From: Pseudoalteromonas sp. Scap06
Lineage (GTDB): Bacteria; Pseudomonadota; Gammaproteobacteria; Enterobacterales; Alteromonadaceae
Length of the DNA: 64,000 nucleotides
Assembly (NCBI RefSeq): GCF_013394165.1
Contig: NZ_CP041330.1
Span: forward strand, 2,224,501-2,288,500
Direction of reading: 5' to 3'
This document shows, piece by piece, positions 35,293-46,119 of the stretch. Position numbers and translations under genes: made by a program. Below the pieces are notes generated by a model. The model searched no databases and was not told where the DNA came from. It worked only from the letters and a program-made list of their open reading frames with translations. The first letter of the stretch is position 1. Each line of letters opens with the position of its first letter.

Positions 35293-36189
35293 GTGGAAAA
35301 CGTTCATATTTTGACACAACGTATCTCTGGACGCGGTGAATTTTTGCCGTTCTCAGCGGAGCAATACAATAGCAATACACCAACAGCACTACATGAGCTG
35401 GCGGCCAAACTGCAAACTAGCCTAGTGCTGGAAGATATTTTAGGTACATTTGCAAGCTTTGCAAAACAACTGCTTAATTTTTCTGGGGTGCACTTTCAAT
35501 CAGCTCATATTGATGTAAAAACACCTAATAGTGATGTTGAAAACCCAGCCTACTCATTTGATCTAAAAGTGGAAAATGAGCATTTAGGCACACTCACTTA
35601 TTACACCAAATATCCGCTTAGTGCGGCTATTGAAAAAAAGCTGCAGCACTTTCACAGCGTATTAATATATCCACTGCGAAATGCAATAATGTACAGCCGT
35701 GTATTAAAGCTAGCAACTAAAGACTCTTTAACGGGGTTAAACAACCGTAGTCAATTTAATGACATGTTACAACAAAAGCTTGAAAGTCATAGACGTAACG
35801 GCCATCCATTTAGTTTAATGCTGCTTGATTTAGATAATTTTAAACAAGTAAATGATAACTATGGTCATAAAATTGGCGATGACGTTTTAATAGAATTTGC
35901 CACAGTTTTATCTAGTAGTATTAGAGGCACAGATTCGGTATTTCGTTTTGGCGGCGATGAGTTTTCAATACTAATTGAGGACCCCGCTTTTACCACCAAT
36001 AAAGTGATTGCTGAACGTATTATGCGTTTAGTAAGAAACTCACCGATTATGTCTAAATACAATGTAACAACCAGTATTGGTTTTACCCTAACTAACAGTG
36101 ATGATTGCCAAAATGAGATATTTTCTCGTGCGGATAAGGGCTTATATAAAGCAAAGGCATCTGGGCGAAACTGCGCAAAAGCTTACTAA
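35293..36189 (+). CDS. Diguanylate cyclase with N-terminal GAF-like sensor
   Basis: 298 aa, soluble. Residues about 30-130 look like a GAF-type sensory domain. The GGDEF domain from about 138 (ATKDSLTGLNNRSQF) has the active site FRFGGDEFSIL, with an RGTD motif five residues before it that fits the RxxD inhibitory site. Product feedback by c-di-GMP is therefore likely. The GTG start at 35293 has a GGGGGAA Shine-Dalgarno seven bases upstream. Confidence 0.92.
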   Translation: MENVHILTQRISGRGEFLPFSAEQYNSNTPTALHELAAKLQTSLVLEDILGTFASFAKQLLNFSGVHFQSAHIDVKTPNSDVENPAYSFDLKVENEHLGTLTYYTKYPLSAAIEKKLQHFHSVLIYPLRNAIMYSRVLKLATKDSLTGLNNRSQFNDMLQQKLESHRRNGHPFSLMLLDLDNFKQVNDNYGHKIGDDVLIEFATVLSSSIRGTDSVFRFGGDEFSILIEDPAFTTNKVIAERIMRLVRNSPIMSKYNVTTSIGFTLTNSDDCQNEIFSRADKGLYKAKASGRNCAKAY

Positions 36190-36212
36190 GCAATAAAAGA
36201 GCAAAATATTAG

Positions 36213-36243
36213 AAAAGCTCAGCCTCCCCCGCTGGGCTTTTTT
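36213..36243 (+). terminator. Terminator of the diguanylate cyclase gene
   Basis: AAAAGCTCAGC pairs with GCTGGGCTTTTTT around CTCCCCC, with one G-U/mismatch. The T-run overlaps the end of the convergent gene. Confidence 0.8.
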
Positions 36244-36246
36244 ACG

Positions 36247-36588
36247 CTACTTTTTTAATATAAAGTATTTGTAAATTAGTAGCATGACGCAAAAGCCAAA
36301 AAAGAAGCCACTGAGTAAATTAAGTAGTGCGGCAATTGTTGCAAGCGGTGTAAAAAGCACCAACAGTAAAGGCGTACTCACTCCTAAAATGAAAAACACG
36401 CCCCCTTTACCCAACCAGTAGGCAAGTAAAATGGCGGCACATACCATGCCACCCAATACAGCGTAGCCGAGGGTAGTAATACTAAGGGTTAAAAATACAT
36501 TCGCTAAAACCGCAATCAATAGCGTAATTAATATGCCAATGGGTGCCTTATTGATAAGCGACAGCCCAACATGAGCTTGTTGACTCAT
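36247..36588 (-). CDS. Small four-helix membrane protein of unknown function
   Basis: 113 aa with four hydrophobic segments (APIGILITLLIAVLANVF, YAVLGGMVCAAILLAYWL, GGVFFILGVSTPLLLVLF, LLNLLSGFFFGFCVMLLIY) and short polar ends. No family was recognised. It overlaps the end of tilS by 4 bp (ATGA) and is presumably cotranslated with it. Confidence 0.65.
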   Translation of the reverse strand: MSQQAHVGLSLINKAPIGILITLLIAVLANVFLTLSITTLGYAVLGGMVCAAILLAYWLGKGGVFFILGVSTPLLLVLFTPLATIAALLNLLSGFFFGFCVMLLIYKYFILKK

Positions 36589-37895
36589 AATTTATACTCC
36601 CAAATTACACCATGTTCATCTTTATGGTTATCACTAACAAAATAACCAACCACTTGCACTAGCTCATCGTTGTAAAAAATTAATGGAATATCAGCACGTA
36701 GCCAAGGCGCTACCTTTGCATCTTTAAACCAATGTTTAAGCGTATTACTACCTGGTTTTTTGAGTGGTTTAATACGCGCACTATTGCAGTTAAAGCGCAC
36801 ACTAACTTGTTCATCCGTTTTAGGGGCTCGTATACCCACTCCTTGCTGACATGATAATTTTTTTCCGTCACTCAAAACCAGCTCATTACTTATTACCTGC
36901 TCAATATTAACGGCTAATGGCTTTGGTTGCACAAAATAAAGTAAACCTTGATGGCGACGTATTTGCCCATCACTTAGCTCAATTTTTATTTGTGCATCAG
37001 CTTGTGCATGAATGGCTTGGCTCATTATTTGTGTTAATTGCTTTTGTGAGGGCATAGTGTGGCTAAATAATGCCAGCCACGCGCGTAATACATTAGCAAT
37101 GCGAATAGCGCTGTAATGAGCCATATTTTGTATATTAAGCGCCTGATGTTGGTTAAGACACTGTGCGAGATCTTGCTGGGTATATTCATCAAGCAGTGCT
37201 TGCTGCTGCTGTAATAATTCAATACTTCGTGCTGTACACTGCTCAAACCCAGTAAAACGCTCTGCCAACTTAGGCACTATTTGCTGGCGCAAAAAATTAC
37301 GATCAAAGCGTTCATTGGCGTTGGATTCATCGGTAATATGGCTAATATTAAATTGCTGGGCAAACGCTTCTATCTCGCTGCGTTTTACCGCCAATAATGG
37401 CCTATAGCACTCACGGCCACTTTCAAGCACGCGAGTTTGCTGCATAGCGCCGAGCCCTTTTAAGCCTGAGCCGCGCTTTAAACGAAGTAAAAATGTCTCT
37501 ACTTGGTCGTTTAAATGCTGGCCTAACAAAATGACACTATCATTTGGGCTATATTCATCAAGCGCTTGATAACGAGCTTCGCGAGCCTGCGCTTCAATAC
37601 TGATGCGCGATTGCTGCTTAATTATGACGTGTGCCGCTTTAAAATAAATTGAAAGTTGCTCACAACGTGCTTGGCAAAATTGCTGCCAGTGATGGGAGTT
37701 ATCACTTAAGCCATGATTTACATAAATTGCACTTAAATTTAATTGTGGCCACTGCTCTTTTAACCCATGCATTATCTGCAACAACACCACCGAATCTACG
37801 CCACCAGATAAGGCCACAGTAAATGTGAATTGCCCGTTTTCTATATAGTGATTAAGGGCTTTTTGTACCTGCAGATAAATTTGTGATGTGTTCAT
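36585..37895 (-). CDS. tilS: tRNA(Ile)-lysidine synthetase
   Basis: 436 aa from ATG at 37893-37895, giving MNTSQIYLQVQKAL before the PP-loop ALSGGVDSVVLL. The in-frame start 12 codons earlier is less likely because the family starts near the PP-loop. Further hallmarks are YVNHGLSDNS, GQHLNDQVETFLLRLKRG and the C-terminal TilS domain (NCNSARIKPLKKPGS). The enzyme adds lysine to C34 of the tRNA that reads AUA, so it is essential. As in E. coli it lies near accA. Confidence 0.93.
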   Translation of the reverse strand: MNTSQIYLQVQKALNHYIENGQFTFTVALSGGVDSVVLLQIMHGLKEQWPQLNLSAIYVNHGLSDNSHHWQQFCQARCEQLSIYFKAAHVIIKQQSRISIEAQAREARYQALDEYSPNDSVILLGQHLNDQVETFLLRLKRGSGLKGLGAMQQTRVLESGRECYRPLLAVKRSEIEAFAQQFNISHITDESNANERFDRNFLRQQIVPKLAERFTGFEQCTARSIELLQQQQALLDEYTQQDLAQCLNQHQALNIQNMAHYSAIRIANVLRAWLALFSHTMPSQKQLTQIMSQAIHAQADAQIKIELSDGQIRRHQGLLYFVQPKPLAVNIEQVISNELVLSDGKKLSCQQGVGIRAPKTDEQVSVRFNCNSARIKPLKKPGSNTLKHWFKDAKVAPWLRADIPLIFYNDELVQVVGYFVSDNHKDEHGVIWEYKL

Positions 37896-37965
37896 TATTA
37901 TAACCAATGAGTGAATTGCTAATAACCCCAATAAGAAAGGCTCTACGTTACGTTATTTTAAAACA

Positions 37966-37991
37966 AAAAAAGCCGCATAGGCGGCTTTTTT
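37966..37991. terminator. Terminator after accA
   Basis: AAAAAAGCCGC and GCGGCTTTTTT pair around ATAG. The A and T runs make it bidirectional. On the minus strand it ends the accA transcript. Confidence 0.85.
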
Positions 37992-37996
37992 CTATA

Positions 37997-38032
37997 TTTA
38001 GCTACATTTAGCTACATTTAGCTATGTTTAGC
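37997..38032. repeat. Short 10-bp tandem repeat at the accA stop
   Basis: About three and a half copies of TTTAGCTACA/TTTAGCTATG lie between the terminator and the accA stop codon, and include that stop. It resembles replication slippage and may have no function. Confidence 0.7.
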
Positions 38033-38984
38033 AATAACCAAACGACATTAAACGCTTGTAACGTTGGTCAAGCATTTCTTCAAGCGATAACGCTTGTAAA
38101 TCTGCTAAATCGCGCTTAAGGCGAACTTTTAAATTGCGTGCCATGGCATCATAATTACGGTGTGCACCACCTAGCGGCTCATCAACTAGGTTGTTGATTA
38201 AATCTAGCTCTTTAACACGCTCGGCTGTTACACCCATTGCTTCTGCTGCAAGTGGCGCTTTATCAGCACTTTTCCATAAAATAGAGGCACAGCCTTCTGG
38301 TGAAATAACTGAGTAAGTGCTGTATTGCAGCATGTTTACTCTGTCGCCTACACCAATCGCTAATGCACCACCTGAACCACCTTCACCAATAACAGTACAA
38401 ATTGTAGGTACTTTTAGTGCGGCCATTACTTTTAGGTTACGTGCAATTGCTTCAGACTGACCACGCTCTTCTGCGCCAACACCTGGGTATGCACCTGGGG
38501 TGTCGATAAATGTCATGATTGGCATTTTAAAACGCTCAGCCATTTCCATTAAGCGCAATGCTTTACGGTAGCCTTCTGGTTTTGGCATGCCAAAATTACG
38601 TTTAATTTTTTCAGCAGTACCACGGCCCTTTTGCTGACCGATCACCATAACAGGTTCACCATCTAAACGAGCAACGCCGCCTAAAATTGCAGGGTCGTTA
38701 GCAAACGTACGATCACCCGCAAACTCGTCAAATTCCGTAAAAATACGCTCGATATAATCTCGAGTATAAGGACGCAGCGGATGACGTGCTAGCTGTGATA
38801 CTTGCCAAGCACCAAGTTCAGAGAAAATTTTCTCCTTCATTTGTGCGCTCTTTTCTTTAAGTTTGCTGACTTCCTCTTCTAATCCAAGGTCTAATTCGCC
38901 AGCGCGGCTTACATTTTGTAATTCTTCAATTTTTGCTTCTAATTCTGCGATTGGAAGCTCAAAATCAAGATAATTGAGGCTCAT
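38028..38984 (-). CDS. accA: Acetyl-CoA carboxylase carboxyltransferase subunit alpha
   Basis: 318 aa (E. coli 319). Together with AccD it transfers CO2 from carboxybiotin to acetyl-CoA, the first step of fatty-acid synthesis. Motifs: [17 protein letters not shown] at the start, [35 protein letters not shown] and [15 protein letters not shown] with the oxyanion glycines. Follows dnaE after 16 bp, the same order as E. coli. Confidence 0.97.
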   Translation of the reverse strand: MSLNYLDFELPIAELEAKIEELQNVSRAGELDLGLEEEVSKLKEKSAQMKEKIFSELGAWQVSQLARHPLRPYTRDYIERIFTEFDEFAGDRTFANDPAILGGVARLDGEPVMVIGQQKGRGTAEKIKRNFGMPKPEGYRKALRLMEMAERFKMPIMTFIDTPGAYPGVGAEERGQSEAIARNLKVMAALKVPTICTVIGEGGSGGALAIGVGDRVNMLQYSTYSVISPEGCASILWKSADKAPLAAEAMGVTAERVKELDLINNLVDEPLGGAHRNYDAMARNLKVRLKRDLADLQALSLEEMLDQRYKRLMSFGYC

Positions 38985-39000
38985 GCTCTAAACTACCTAA

Positions 39001-42000
39001 TTAGTTAAATTCTAGTTCTACATTTTGCGCTGCCATCAGCGATAACTTATGAATTAAGTCGTCACTTGGCGTAACACACCATTCGATCCCTAGGGTTAAT
39101 TGCACCAACGCATCGGGGCGTTGATAATATACCTTGATCGGACACGTTCCCATTTTGTATGGTTCGAGTACTTTTTGTAATTTATCGAAGAAACCAGCCT
39201 CGATCTGCACCATATTCAGCGTCATCTTAATCGCTTTTATACGCTTTTCACGCGCCTGAGCAATGGTGTTTATTTCTCTGGCGGTCATTGTAATACCACC
39301 AGAGAAGTTATCAAAGCTGACCTGTCCGGATATCACCAAAATATTATTGATTTGCAACATATCTTGGTACATTTCAAACTGTTCTGGAAACAAGCGTACA
39401 TCAATTCGGGCGCTTTTGTCATCTAAAGTTATCAAGCCCCAGCGATTTCCTTTTTTATTAATTAAGGTTCTCGCGGCAATCACCAAGCCCGCCCCAGTTG
39501 AGACTACATCACGGTTAGTGGGCTGCAAATCAATGAGTCGGCCACTAGTATAATGGCCAAGCTCTCGTCGATACTGGTTTATAGGATGGCCAGTTAAATA
39601 AAGGCCTAAGGTATCTTTTTCACCATCAAGCCACTGATTATCTGTAAGTGGTGTGGCTTTAAAAAACGCTTGTTCTACTTCGTCAGGCTCTGTGGCCAGT
39701 AAACCAAACAAGTCACTTTGCCCTAACAGCTCAGCTTTGTTGTGTTGATCGGCTGCGCGCATTGCATCTTTTAAACTTGCCAGCAGCGTTGCTCGCCCAG
39801 GTTGGCTTTTTTCTGGTCCTAGCTGATCTAATGCACCTGCATAAATTAATTTTTCGGTGACACGTTTATTTAAGCGCTTTAAATCAACACGCGCACAAAA
39901 ATCAAATAAATCCTTAAATGGGCCGCCTTTCGCTCGCGCTTCTAATATGGCATCAACGGGGGCTTCACCCACGCCTTTAATTGCTCCTATACCGTAAACA
40001 ACTTCACCTTGAAGATTAACAGTAAACTTGTATTCACCGGCGTTTACATCGGGCGGTAACAAAGTGAGTTTCATGTTTTCACACTCATCCACCAGCGTTA
40101 CTATTTTGTCGGTGTTATCCATATCGGCCGACATTACCGCAGCCATAAACTCGGCCGGATAATGGGTTTTCATCCACAGCGTTTGATACGATACCAATGC
40201 ATAAGCTGCTGAGTGAGATTTGTTAAAACCATAACCCGCGAACTTTTCAACCAAGTCGAATATTTTTATCGCAAGCTCGCCATCTATTCCATTATTACGC
40301 GCGCCCTCTTCAAAGGTTGAGCGCTGTTTTGCCATTTCTTCGGGCTTTTTCTTACCCATGGCACGACGTAACATATCGGCGCCGCCTAGTGTATAACCGG
40401 CCAGCACCTGCGCTATTTGCATAACTTGTTCTTGATACAAAATAATGCCGTAAGTCGGCTCAAGAATCGGCTTTAAACTTTCGTGTTGATATTGCGCATC
40501 GGGGTATGAAATCTCTTCTCTGCCGAGCTTTCGGTCGATGAAGTTATCTACCATGCCTGATTGCAGTGGACCTGGACGGAACAAAGCAACAAGGGCTATC
40601 ATATCTTCGAAGCAATCGGGCTTTAATCGGCGAACTAGGTCTTTCATGCCGCGTGATTCTAGCTGGAATACGGCGGTGGTTTCAGCGCGCAGCAGTAGTT
40701 CTATACTTTTTTTATCATCCAGTGGAATGGTGTTGATATCAACCGGCTGTTTGCCTTCACGCTTTAAGCGTTCATTGGTCATATCCACTGCCCACTGCAA
40801 GATGGTCAGCGTACGTAAGCCTAAAAAGTCAAACTTAACCAAACCGGCGGTTTCTACATCGTTTTTATCAAACTGAGTAACCGGAAACTTGCCTTCATCA
40901 TCACAATAGAGCGCAGCAAAATCGGTAATCGTGGTCGGCGATATTACAACCCCCCCTGCGTGTTTACCGGCATTACGGGTACAACCCTCGAGAATACGAC
41001 ACATGTCGATTAAGTCTTTAACTTCTTCATCGCCGTCGTAGGCTTCTTGCAAACGAGGTTCAACTTCAAACGCTTTGGCCAAGGTCATTCCCGGATCGCC
41101 CGGAATAAGCTTAGAAATACGATCAACAAATCCATAAGGATGACCAAGTACCCGGCCTACATCGCGTATAACCGCTTTGGCCGCCATAGTACCAAAGGTA
41201 ATAATTTGCGATACCGCATCACGGCCATACAAGGCCGATACGTGATCAATTACTTCATCACGTCTATCCATACAAAAATCGACGTCAAAGTCGGGCATAG
41301 AAACACGTTCTGGATTCAAGAAGCGCTCGAAGAGTAAATCGAACTCTAGTGGATCAAGGTCGGTAATTTTAAGCGCATAAGCTACTAAGGAGCCCGCACC
41401 TGAACCACGCCCTGGACCTACAGGAATATTGTTATCTTTACTCCATTGAATAAATTCCATTACGATCAAGAAGTAGCCTGGGAATCCCATTTGGTTAATT
41501 ACATCGAGCTCTATCTTTAAACGCTCATCGTATTCGCCGCGTTTTTCTTGGCGTTCTTGTTCATTAGGGAATAAAAACTGCAGTCGTTCTTCAAGTCCGT
41601 CTTGTGAGACTTTAACCAAAAACTCATCAATTTTTAGTGAGCCTGTGGGATAATCTGGTAGGAAATACTCACCTAATTGAACGGTTACATTACAGCGCTT
41701 TGCGATTTCTACGGTATTTTGTAACGCCTCTGGAATATCACTAAATAGCTCTGCCATTTGCTCTGGCGTTTTTAGGTATTGCTCTTGTGAAAAACGCTTT
41801 GGTCGGCGTTTATCATCTAGGGTATAACCATCAAAAATAGCCACCCGAATTTCATGGGCTTCAAAGTTTTCTGGCTTTAAAAAAACCACTTCATTGGTAG
41901 CCACTACAGGCAGTTGCTCTGTGGTTGCAAGCTCCACTGCCATATGCAAATAATTTTCTTCTTGAGCACGGTTGGTACGAATAAGCTCAATATAATAATG

Positions 42001-42492
42001 ATCGCTAAAGTGCTGCTTATAAAAGCTTACCACCGACTCAACAATAGCGGGGTTGCCTTTTATTAATGCTTTTCCTAAATCGCCATCTTTAGCACCCGAG
42101 AGTATGATGAGCCCCTCTTTTAAATCAACTAACCATTCACGGTCAATCACTGGGCGATGAAACACATGACCACGTTGGTAGGCTTTAGAAATCAATAAAG
42201 TAATATTTTTATAGCCAGTGTTATCTTTAGCTAATAACGTTATCCGGCTTGGTTCATCAGGAAACTCAGGACTACGTACCCAAAAATCAGCACCAACAAG
42301 TGGCTTGATACCTGCGTTATGCGCTGCGCCATAAAAACGCACTAAACCACAAAAGTTCATTTGATCGGTAATTGCCAGCGCTGGCATTTCAAGCTCTTGT
42401 GCTTTAGCGACTATTGGTTTGGTTTTTGCCAAACCATCAACCATCGAAAAGTCTGAGTGCACTCGTAAGTGAACAAAATCAGGAGCTGGCAT
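39001..42492 (-). CDS. dnaE: DNA polymerase III subunit alpha
   Basis: 1163 aa (E. coli 1160), the replicative polymerase. PHP domain at 1-280 ([18 protein letters not shown]), palm with [16 protein letters not shown] and catalytic aspartates in [14 protein letters not shown], fingers with [19 protein letters not shown], then the OB-fold and C-terminal domain that binds the clamp ([10 protein letters not shown] region precedes). Two bases separate it from rnhB, an arrangement conserved in gammaproteobacteria. Confidence 0.97.
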   Translation of the reverse strand: MPAPDFVHLRVHSDFSMVDGLAKTKPIVAKAQELEMPALAITDQMNFCGLVRFYGAAHNAGIKPLVGADFWVRSPEFPDEPSRITLLAKDNTGYKNITLLISKAYQRGHVFHRPVIDREWLVDLKEGLIILSGAKDGDLGKALIKGNPAIVESVVSFYKQHFSDHYYIELIRTNRAQEENYLHMAVELATTEQLPVVATNEVVFLKPENFEAHEIRVAIFDGYTLDDKRRPKRFSQEQYLKTPEQMAELFSDIPEALQNTVEIAKRCNVTVQLGEYFLPDYPTGSLKIDEFLVKVSQDGLEERLQFLFPNEQERQEKRGEYDERLKIELDVINQMGFPGYFLIVMEFIQWSKDNNIPVGPGRGSGAGSLVAYALKITDLDPLEFDLLFERFLNPERVSMPDFDVDFCMDRRDEVIDHVSALYGRDAVSQIITFGTMAAKAVIRDVGRVLGHPYGFVDRISKLIPGDPGMTLAKAFEVEPRLQEAYDGDEEVKDLIDMCRILEGCTRNAGKHAGGVVISPTTITDFAALYCDDEGKFPVTQFDKNDVETAGLVKFDFLGLRTLTILQWAVDMTNERLKREGKQPVDINTIPLDDKKSIELLLRAETTAVFQLESRGMKDLVRRLKPDCFEDMIALVALFRPGPLQSGMVDNFIDRKLGREEISYPDAQYQHESLKPILEPTYGIILYQEQVMQIAQVLAGYTLGGADMLRRAMGKKKPEEMAKQRSTFEEGARNNGIDGELAIKIFDLVEKFAGYGFNKSHSAAYALVSYQTLWMKTHYPAEFMAAVMSADMDNTDKIVTLVDECENMKLTLLPPDVNAGEYKFTVNLQGEVVYGIGAIKGVGEAPVDAILEARAKGGPFKDLFDFCARVDLKRLNKRVTEKLIYAGALDQLGPEKSQPGRATLLASLKDAMRAADQHNKAELLGQSDLFGLLATEPDEVEQAFFKATPLTDNQWLDGEKDTLGLYLTGHPINQYRRELGHYTSGRLIDLQPTNRDVVSTGAGLVIAARTLINKKGNRWGLITLDDKSARIDVRLFPEQFEMYQDMLQINNILVISGQVSFDNFSGGITMTAREINTIAQAREKRIKAIKMTLNMVQIEAGFFDKLQKVLEPYKMGTCPIKVYYQRPDALVQLTLGIEWCVTPSDDLIHKLSLMAAQNVELEFN

Positions 42493-42494
42493 AA

Positions 42495-43094
42495 TTACTC
42501 CTTACCCGAAAGCGCAAGCACACGCTGCACCGGTTTAAAGCTCTTACGATGCTCATCTATAGCGCCGTATTGCTCAAGCGCTGCAAAGTGTGCTTTGGTC
42601 GGATACCCCTTATGCCCTGCAAACCCATATTGTGGATAGCGCGCATCAAGTTCAATCATTTCATCATCACGAGCCACTTTTGCTAAAATAGATGCGGCTG
42701 ATATTTCAGCGACTAAGCTATCACCTTTAACCACCGCTTGGGCGGGCATAGCTAATTTAGGCAGGCGGTTACCATCTACAAACACAAATTCAGGCACGGT
42801 GCTAAGTGCTTCCACTGCGCGGCTCATAGCAAGCATAGTGGCTTGTAATATATTTAGCTCATCTATTTCACTGGGGCTACAACGGCCAATGGCGTAACAC
42901 AGTGCTTTTTCTTTTATTTCAGTGGCTAATAATTGACGTTTTTTATCCGTTAATTTTTTAGAATCGGCCAAGCCTGCGATTGGCTTAGCGGGATTTAAAA
43001 TAACAGCGGCAGTAACCACGTCGCCCACCAGCGGTCCACGACCCACTTCATCTACACCGGCAATTAGGGTTACATTAGGTCGTTCAATTTGCAT
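42495..43094 (-). CDS. rnhB: Ribonuclease HII
   Basis: 199 aa. Removes RNA primers and single ribonucleotides from DNA. The DEDD site is visible in [17 protein letters not shown] (Asp, Glu) and [10 protein letters not shown] (Asp), with [19 protein letters not shown] later. The N-terminus overlaps lpxB by 11 bp, so the two are translated together. Confidence 0.96.
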   Translation of the reverse strand: MQIERPNVTLIAGVDEVGRGPLVGDVVTAAVILNPAKPIAGLADSKKLTDKKRQLLATEIKEKALCYAIGRCSPSEIDELNILQATMLAMSRAVEALSTVPEFVFVDGNRLPKLAMPAQAVVKGDSLVAEISAASILAKVARDDEMIELDARYPQYGFAGHKGYPTKAHFAALEQYGAIDEHRKSFKPVQRVLALSGKE

Positions 43095-44241
43095 TTATTA
43101 ACTCCGCCACTGCATTTGCAGCTTGTTTACTTGCATCTAATCTAATTTTTTCATGTATGGCTAAAAAGCGGGCTTTTAATTCTTTATTGTCACTATTTAG
43201 CATAGGGGTAAGTGCTGCTGTTAAATTAGCGACATTACACTCGCTTTGCAAAAACTCTGGCACTAATTCTTCGTCTGCCAATAAATTAGGTAACGAAAAA
43301 TATTTAATATTAAAGGTAAATAAGATTTTAAAAATCCAATAACTCATGGGTTTAATTTTATAACCAACCACCATTGGTTTTTTATATAACATGCCCTCAA
43401 GCGTTGCCGTACCTGATGCCAGTAATATGGCATCAGCGGCTTGCATGGCTAAATTTGATTGGCCGTCTAGTAAGTTAACATTAAGTGAGGGCGCTGTGGC
43501 ATTTAAAATAGCAATAAACTGCGCTTTGCGCTTTTCGTTCACCAGTGGCACAACGACTTTAAGCGCTGGGTTCTGTGCTTGCAACTGAGCCGCTGTTTTT
43601 ATGTAAGTTTCACTTAACAAGCCCACTTCTGAGCCCCGGCTCCCGGGTAATAACGCTAACACCTTGTCATCAGCACTTAAGCCTAATTGGCTGCGGGCTT
43701 GGCTATCATCGTGCTCAAGTGCAATGTCGTCGGCTAATGTGTGGCCTACAAAAGTACACGGTACTTGGTGCTTGTCGTAAAATTCTTTTTCAAAAGGTAA
43801 TAAAGCCAATACTAAGTTAGTGGCTGCACTTATGGTGTGAATGCGTTTTTCACGCCACGCCCATACTGAAGGGCTAACGTATTGCACAGTTTTAATACCC
43901 GCATCTTTTAACGGTTTTTCTACACGTAAATTAAAATCGGGCGCGTCAATGCCTATAAACACATCAGGAGGATTATCAATAAAATGCTGCACAAGTTGTT
44001 TGCGAATTTTTAGCAAGCGCGGTAAACGGCCAAGGACTTCAACCAACCCCATAACCGACAGTTCATCCATATCAAACAGCGTTTTGCAGCCTTGTGCTTG
44101 CATTTTAGGACCTGCAATACCTTCAAAGATTGCATCAGGAAAATGCGCTTTAAGCGCTTTTATGAGCCCTTCACCTAAAATATCGCCCGACAGTTCACCT
44201 GCCACAATACCAATTCGTAGTTGTTTTTTATCTTTTTTCAT
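43084..44241 (-). CDS. lpxB: Lipid-A-disaccharide synthase
   Basis: 385 aa. Peripheral inner-membrane GT-B enzyme that joins UDP-2,3-diacylglucosamine and lipid [21 protein letters not shown] opens the protein; [33 protein letters not shown] and [12 protein letters not shown] follow, all typical. In E. coli lpxA precedes lpxB directly. Here they are separated by a cytochrome bd operon on the other strand, so lpxB must have its own promoter in the 44242-44535 gap. Confidence 0.96.
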   Translation of the reverse strand: MKKDKKQLRIGIVAGELSGDILGEGLIKALKAHFPDAIFEGIAGPKMQAQGCKTLFDMDELSVMGLVEVLGRLPRLLKIRKQLVQHFIDNPPDVFIGIDAPDFNLRVEKPLKDAGIKTVQYVSPSVWAWREKRIHTISAATNLVLALLPFEKEFYDKHQVPCTFVGHTLADDIALEHDDSQARSQLGLSADDKVLALLPGSRGSEVGLLSETYIKTAAQLQAQNPALKVVVPLVNEKRKAQFIAILNATAPSLNVNLLDGQSNLAMQAADAILLASGTATLEGMLYKKPMVVGYKIKPMSYWIFKILFTFNIKYFSLPNLLADEELVPEFLQSECNVANLTAALTPMLNSDNKELKARFLAIHEKIRLDASKQAANAVAELINAN

Positions 44242-44415
44242 TTGCTATTTTTTCACAAGTAAACCCGGCGTTCATATCGATTAGTTTACCGTGTTTTAAG
44301 GCCAGGTTAAACGCTTAAAACGCACCACTTTTTTCTAGCTTACTCTTAATTGATGATTGCGTATTTTATAGACTGATGTAATGTCATAGTATATTAAAGT
44401 TTTCTAATATACATA

Positions 44416-44444
44416 TTGACAAAAATTGTACAAACGCCAATAAT
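44416..44444 (+). promoter_or_regulatory. Promoter of the cytochrome bd operon
   Basis: TTGACA at 44416-44421, 17 bp, then AATAAT at 44439-44444. A near-consensus sigma-70 promoter whose start site would lie just at a hairpin (44450-44475). No convincing FNR or ArcA site was identified. Confidence 0.75.
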
Positions 44445-44449
44445 GATGC

Positions 44450-44475
44450 AAACTTTCAGAAATTACTGAAAGTTT
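44450..44475 (+). other. Hairpin at the 5' end of the cyd transcript
   Basis: AAACTTTCAG and CTGAAAGTTT are perfect inverted repeats with a 6-nt loop, followed by ATTAAAA. At the presumed +1 it could protect the mRNA 5' end, attenuate transcription or be an operator. Confidence 0.5.
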
Positions 44476-44535
44476 ATTAAAAAACATTAACAATTGCTTT
44501 GTGCTGTCACTGCATCACAACCAAAGGAGCCAAAA

Positions 44536-46119
44536 ATGATAGATGAAACCTTTGTGGATCTATCGCGATTACAGTTTGCTGTCACCGCTCTATTTCATTT
44601 TTTATTTGTGCCGTTAACAATCGGTATGACCTGGATTTTAGTTATTATGGAATCGGTTTATGTTATGACCGGTCGCGAGATTTATCGTGATATGACTAAG
44701 TTTTGGGGCAAGTTATTTGGTATTAACTTTGCTATTGGTGTGGCTACCGGCCTCACCATGGAATTTGAGTTTGGTACTAACTGGTCGTATTACTCTCATT
44801 ATGTGGGTGATGTATTTGGTGCACCACTAGCTATTGAAGGCTTAATGGCCTTCTTTTTAGAGTCAACCTTTGTGGGGATGTTCTTTTTAGGTTGGGACAG
44901 GCTCTCTAAACGCCAGCATTTAGGGGTAACATTTTTAATGGCGCTGGGCACAAATATGTCTGCGCTATGGATTTTAGTTGCTAATGCGTGGATGCAAAAC
45001 CCAGTCGGGGCAGAGTTTAACTATCAAACCATGCGTATGGAAATGACTAGTTTTGCAGAGCTAGTATTTAACCCTGTAGCGCAAGTTAAGTTTATTCATA
45101 CTGTGTCTGCAGGTTATGTTGCGGCGTCTATGTTTGTGCTTGGGATTAGTAGCTGGTACATATTAAAAGGACGTGATTTGGCATTTGCTAAACGTTCGTT
45201 CTCGGTGGCATCAGGCTTTGGTTTAGCCTCTATTTTATGTGTTATTTTACTCGGTGATGAATCTGGCTACGAAGTCGGTGAAGTACAAAAAGTAAAACTC
45301 GCGACCATTGAAGCTGAATGGCATACCGAAGAAGCCCCCGCAGCTTTTACCATGCTTGGTATTCCTGACTCTGAAGAGCAAGTAACTCATGCTGCGGTTA
45401 AAATTCCTTACGCATTAGGTATTATTGCAACGCGCTCACTTGATGAACAAGTGATTGGTATTTCAGATCTTGAGAAAAAACACGAGAAGCGTATTCGCAA
45501 TGGCATGATTGCTTATGAATACCTAGAAAAACTTCGCGCAGGTGACGATACCCCTGCAAATATCGAAAAGTTTGATAACGTGAAAGATGATTTAGGCTAT
45601 GGCCTATTACTGAAACGTTATACCCCTAACGTGGTAGATGCCAGTGAGGCACAAATACAACAAGCCGTTAAAGACTCCTTCCCTAAAGTGGGTCCTATGT
45701 TTTGGTCATTTAGGATTATGGTTGGCTGTGGTGTAATTATGCTTGGCGTGTTTATTCTCTCTTTTTATTACAACGCACATCGTATTATTGAACAAAAACG
45801 TTGGTTGTTGTGGGCGGCGGTATTGAGCATTCCTCTGCCTTGGATTGCTATTGAATTTGGTTGGATTGTGGCTGAATATGGCCGCCAGCCATGGGCTATT
45901 TCTGAAGTATTACCGACCTTTTTAGCAACGTCATCGCTGACGGTAAATGATATTTTAATTAGCTTGACCGGTTTTATTGTTTTCTATACTGGATTGGCGA
46001 TTGTTGAAGCATGGTTAATGATTAAATTTATTAAGCAAGGCCCAAGCTCCCTTCATACCGGTAAGTACCATTTTGAATTACCTGATCACAGCACGGCTGC
46101 TAAAGGAGAACTATCATGA
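44536..46119 (+). CDS. cydA: Cytochrome bd ubiquinol oxidase subunit I
   Basis: 527 aa, nine membrane segments. Subunit carrying haems b558, b595 and d and the quinol site. FAVTALFHFLFVPLTIGM has the haem-ligand His, and the Q-loop is the stretch with KLATIEAEWHTEEAPAAFTM and IPYALGIIATRS. I chose ATG 44536, with AAAGGAG before it, giving MIDETFVDLSRLQFA; the in-frame start at 44494 adds a segment lacking family similarity. Head of a cydA-B-X-D-C operon for high-affinity, ROS-tolerant respiration. Confidence 0.97.
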   Translation: MIDETFVDLSRLQFAVTALFHFLFVPLTIGMTWILVIMESVYVMTGREIYRDMTKFWGKLFGINFAIGVATGLTMEFEFGTNWSYYSHYVGDVFGAPLAIEGLMAFFLESTFVGMFFLGWDRLSKRQHLGVTFLMALGTNMSALWILVANAWMQNPVGAEFNYQTMRMEMTSFAELVFNPVAQVKFIHTVSAGYVAASMFVLGISSWYILKGRDLAFAKRSFSVASGFGLASILCVILLGDESGYEVGEVQKVKLATIEAEWHTEEAPAAFTMLGIPDSEEQVTHAAVKIPYALGIIATRSLDEQVIGISDLEKKHEKRIRNGMIAYEYLEKLRAGDDTPANIEKFDNVKDDLGYGLLLKRYTPNVVDASEAQIQQAVKDSFPKVGPMFWSFRIMVGCGVIMLGVFILSFYYNAHRIIEQKRWLLWAAVLSIPLPWIAIEFGWIVAEYGRQPWAISEVLPTFLATSSLTVNDILISLTGFIVFYTGLAIVEAWLMIKFIKQGPSSLHTGKYHFELPDHSTAAKGELS

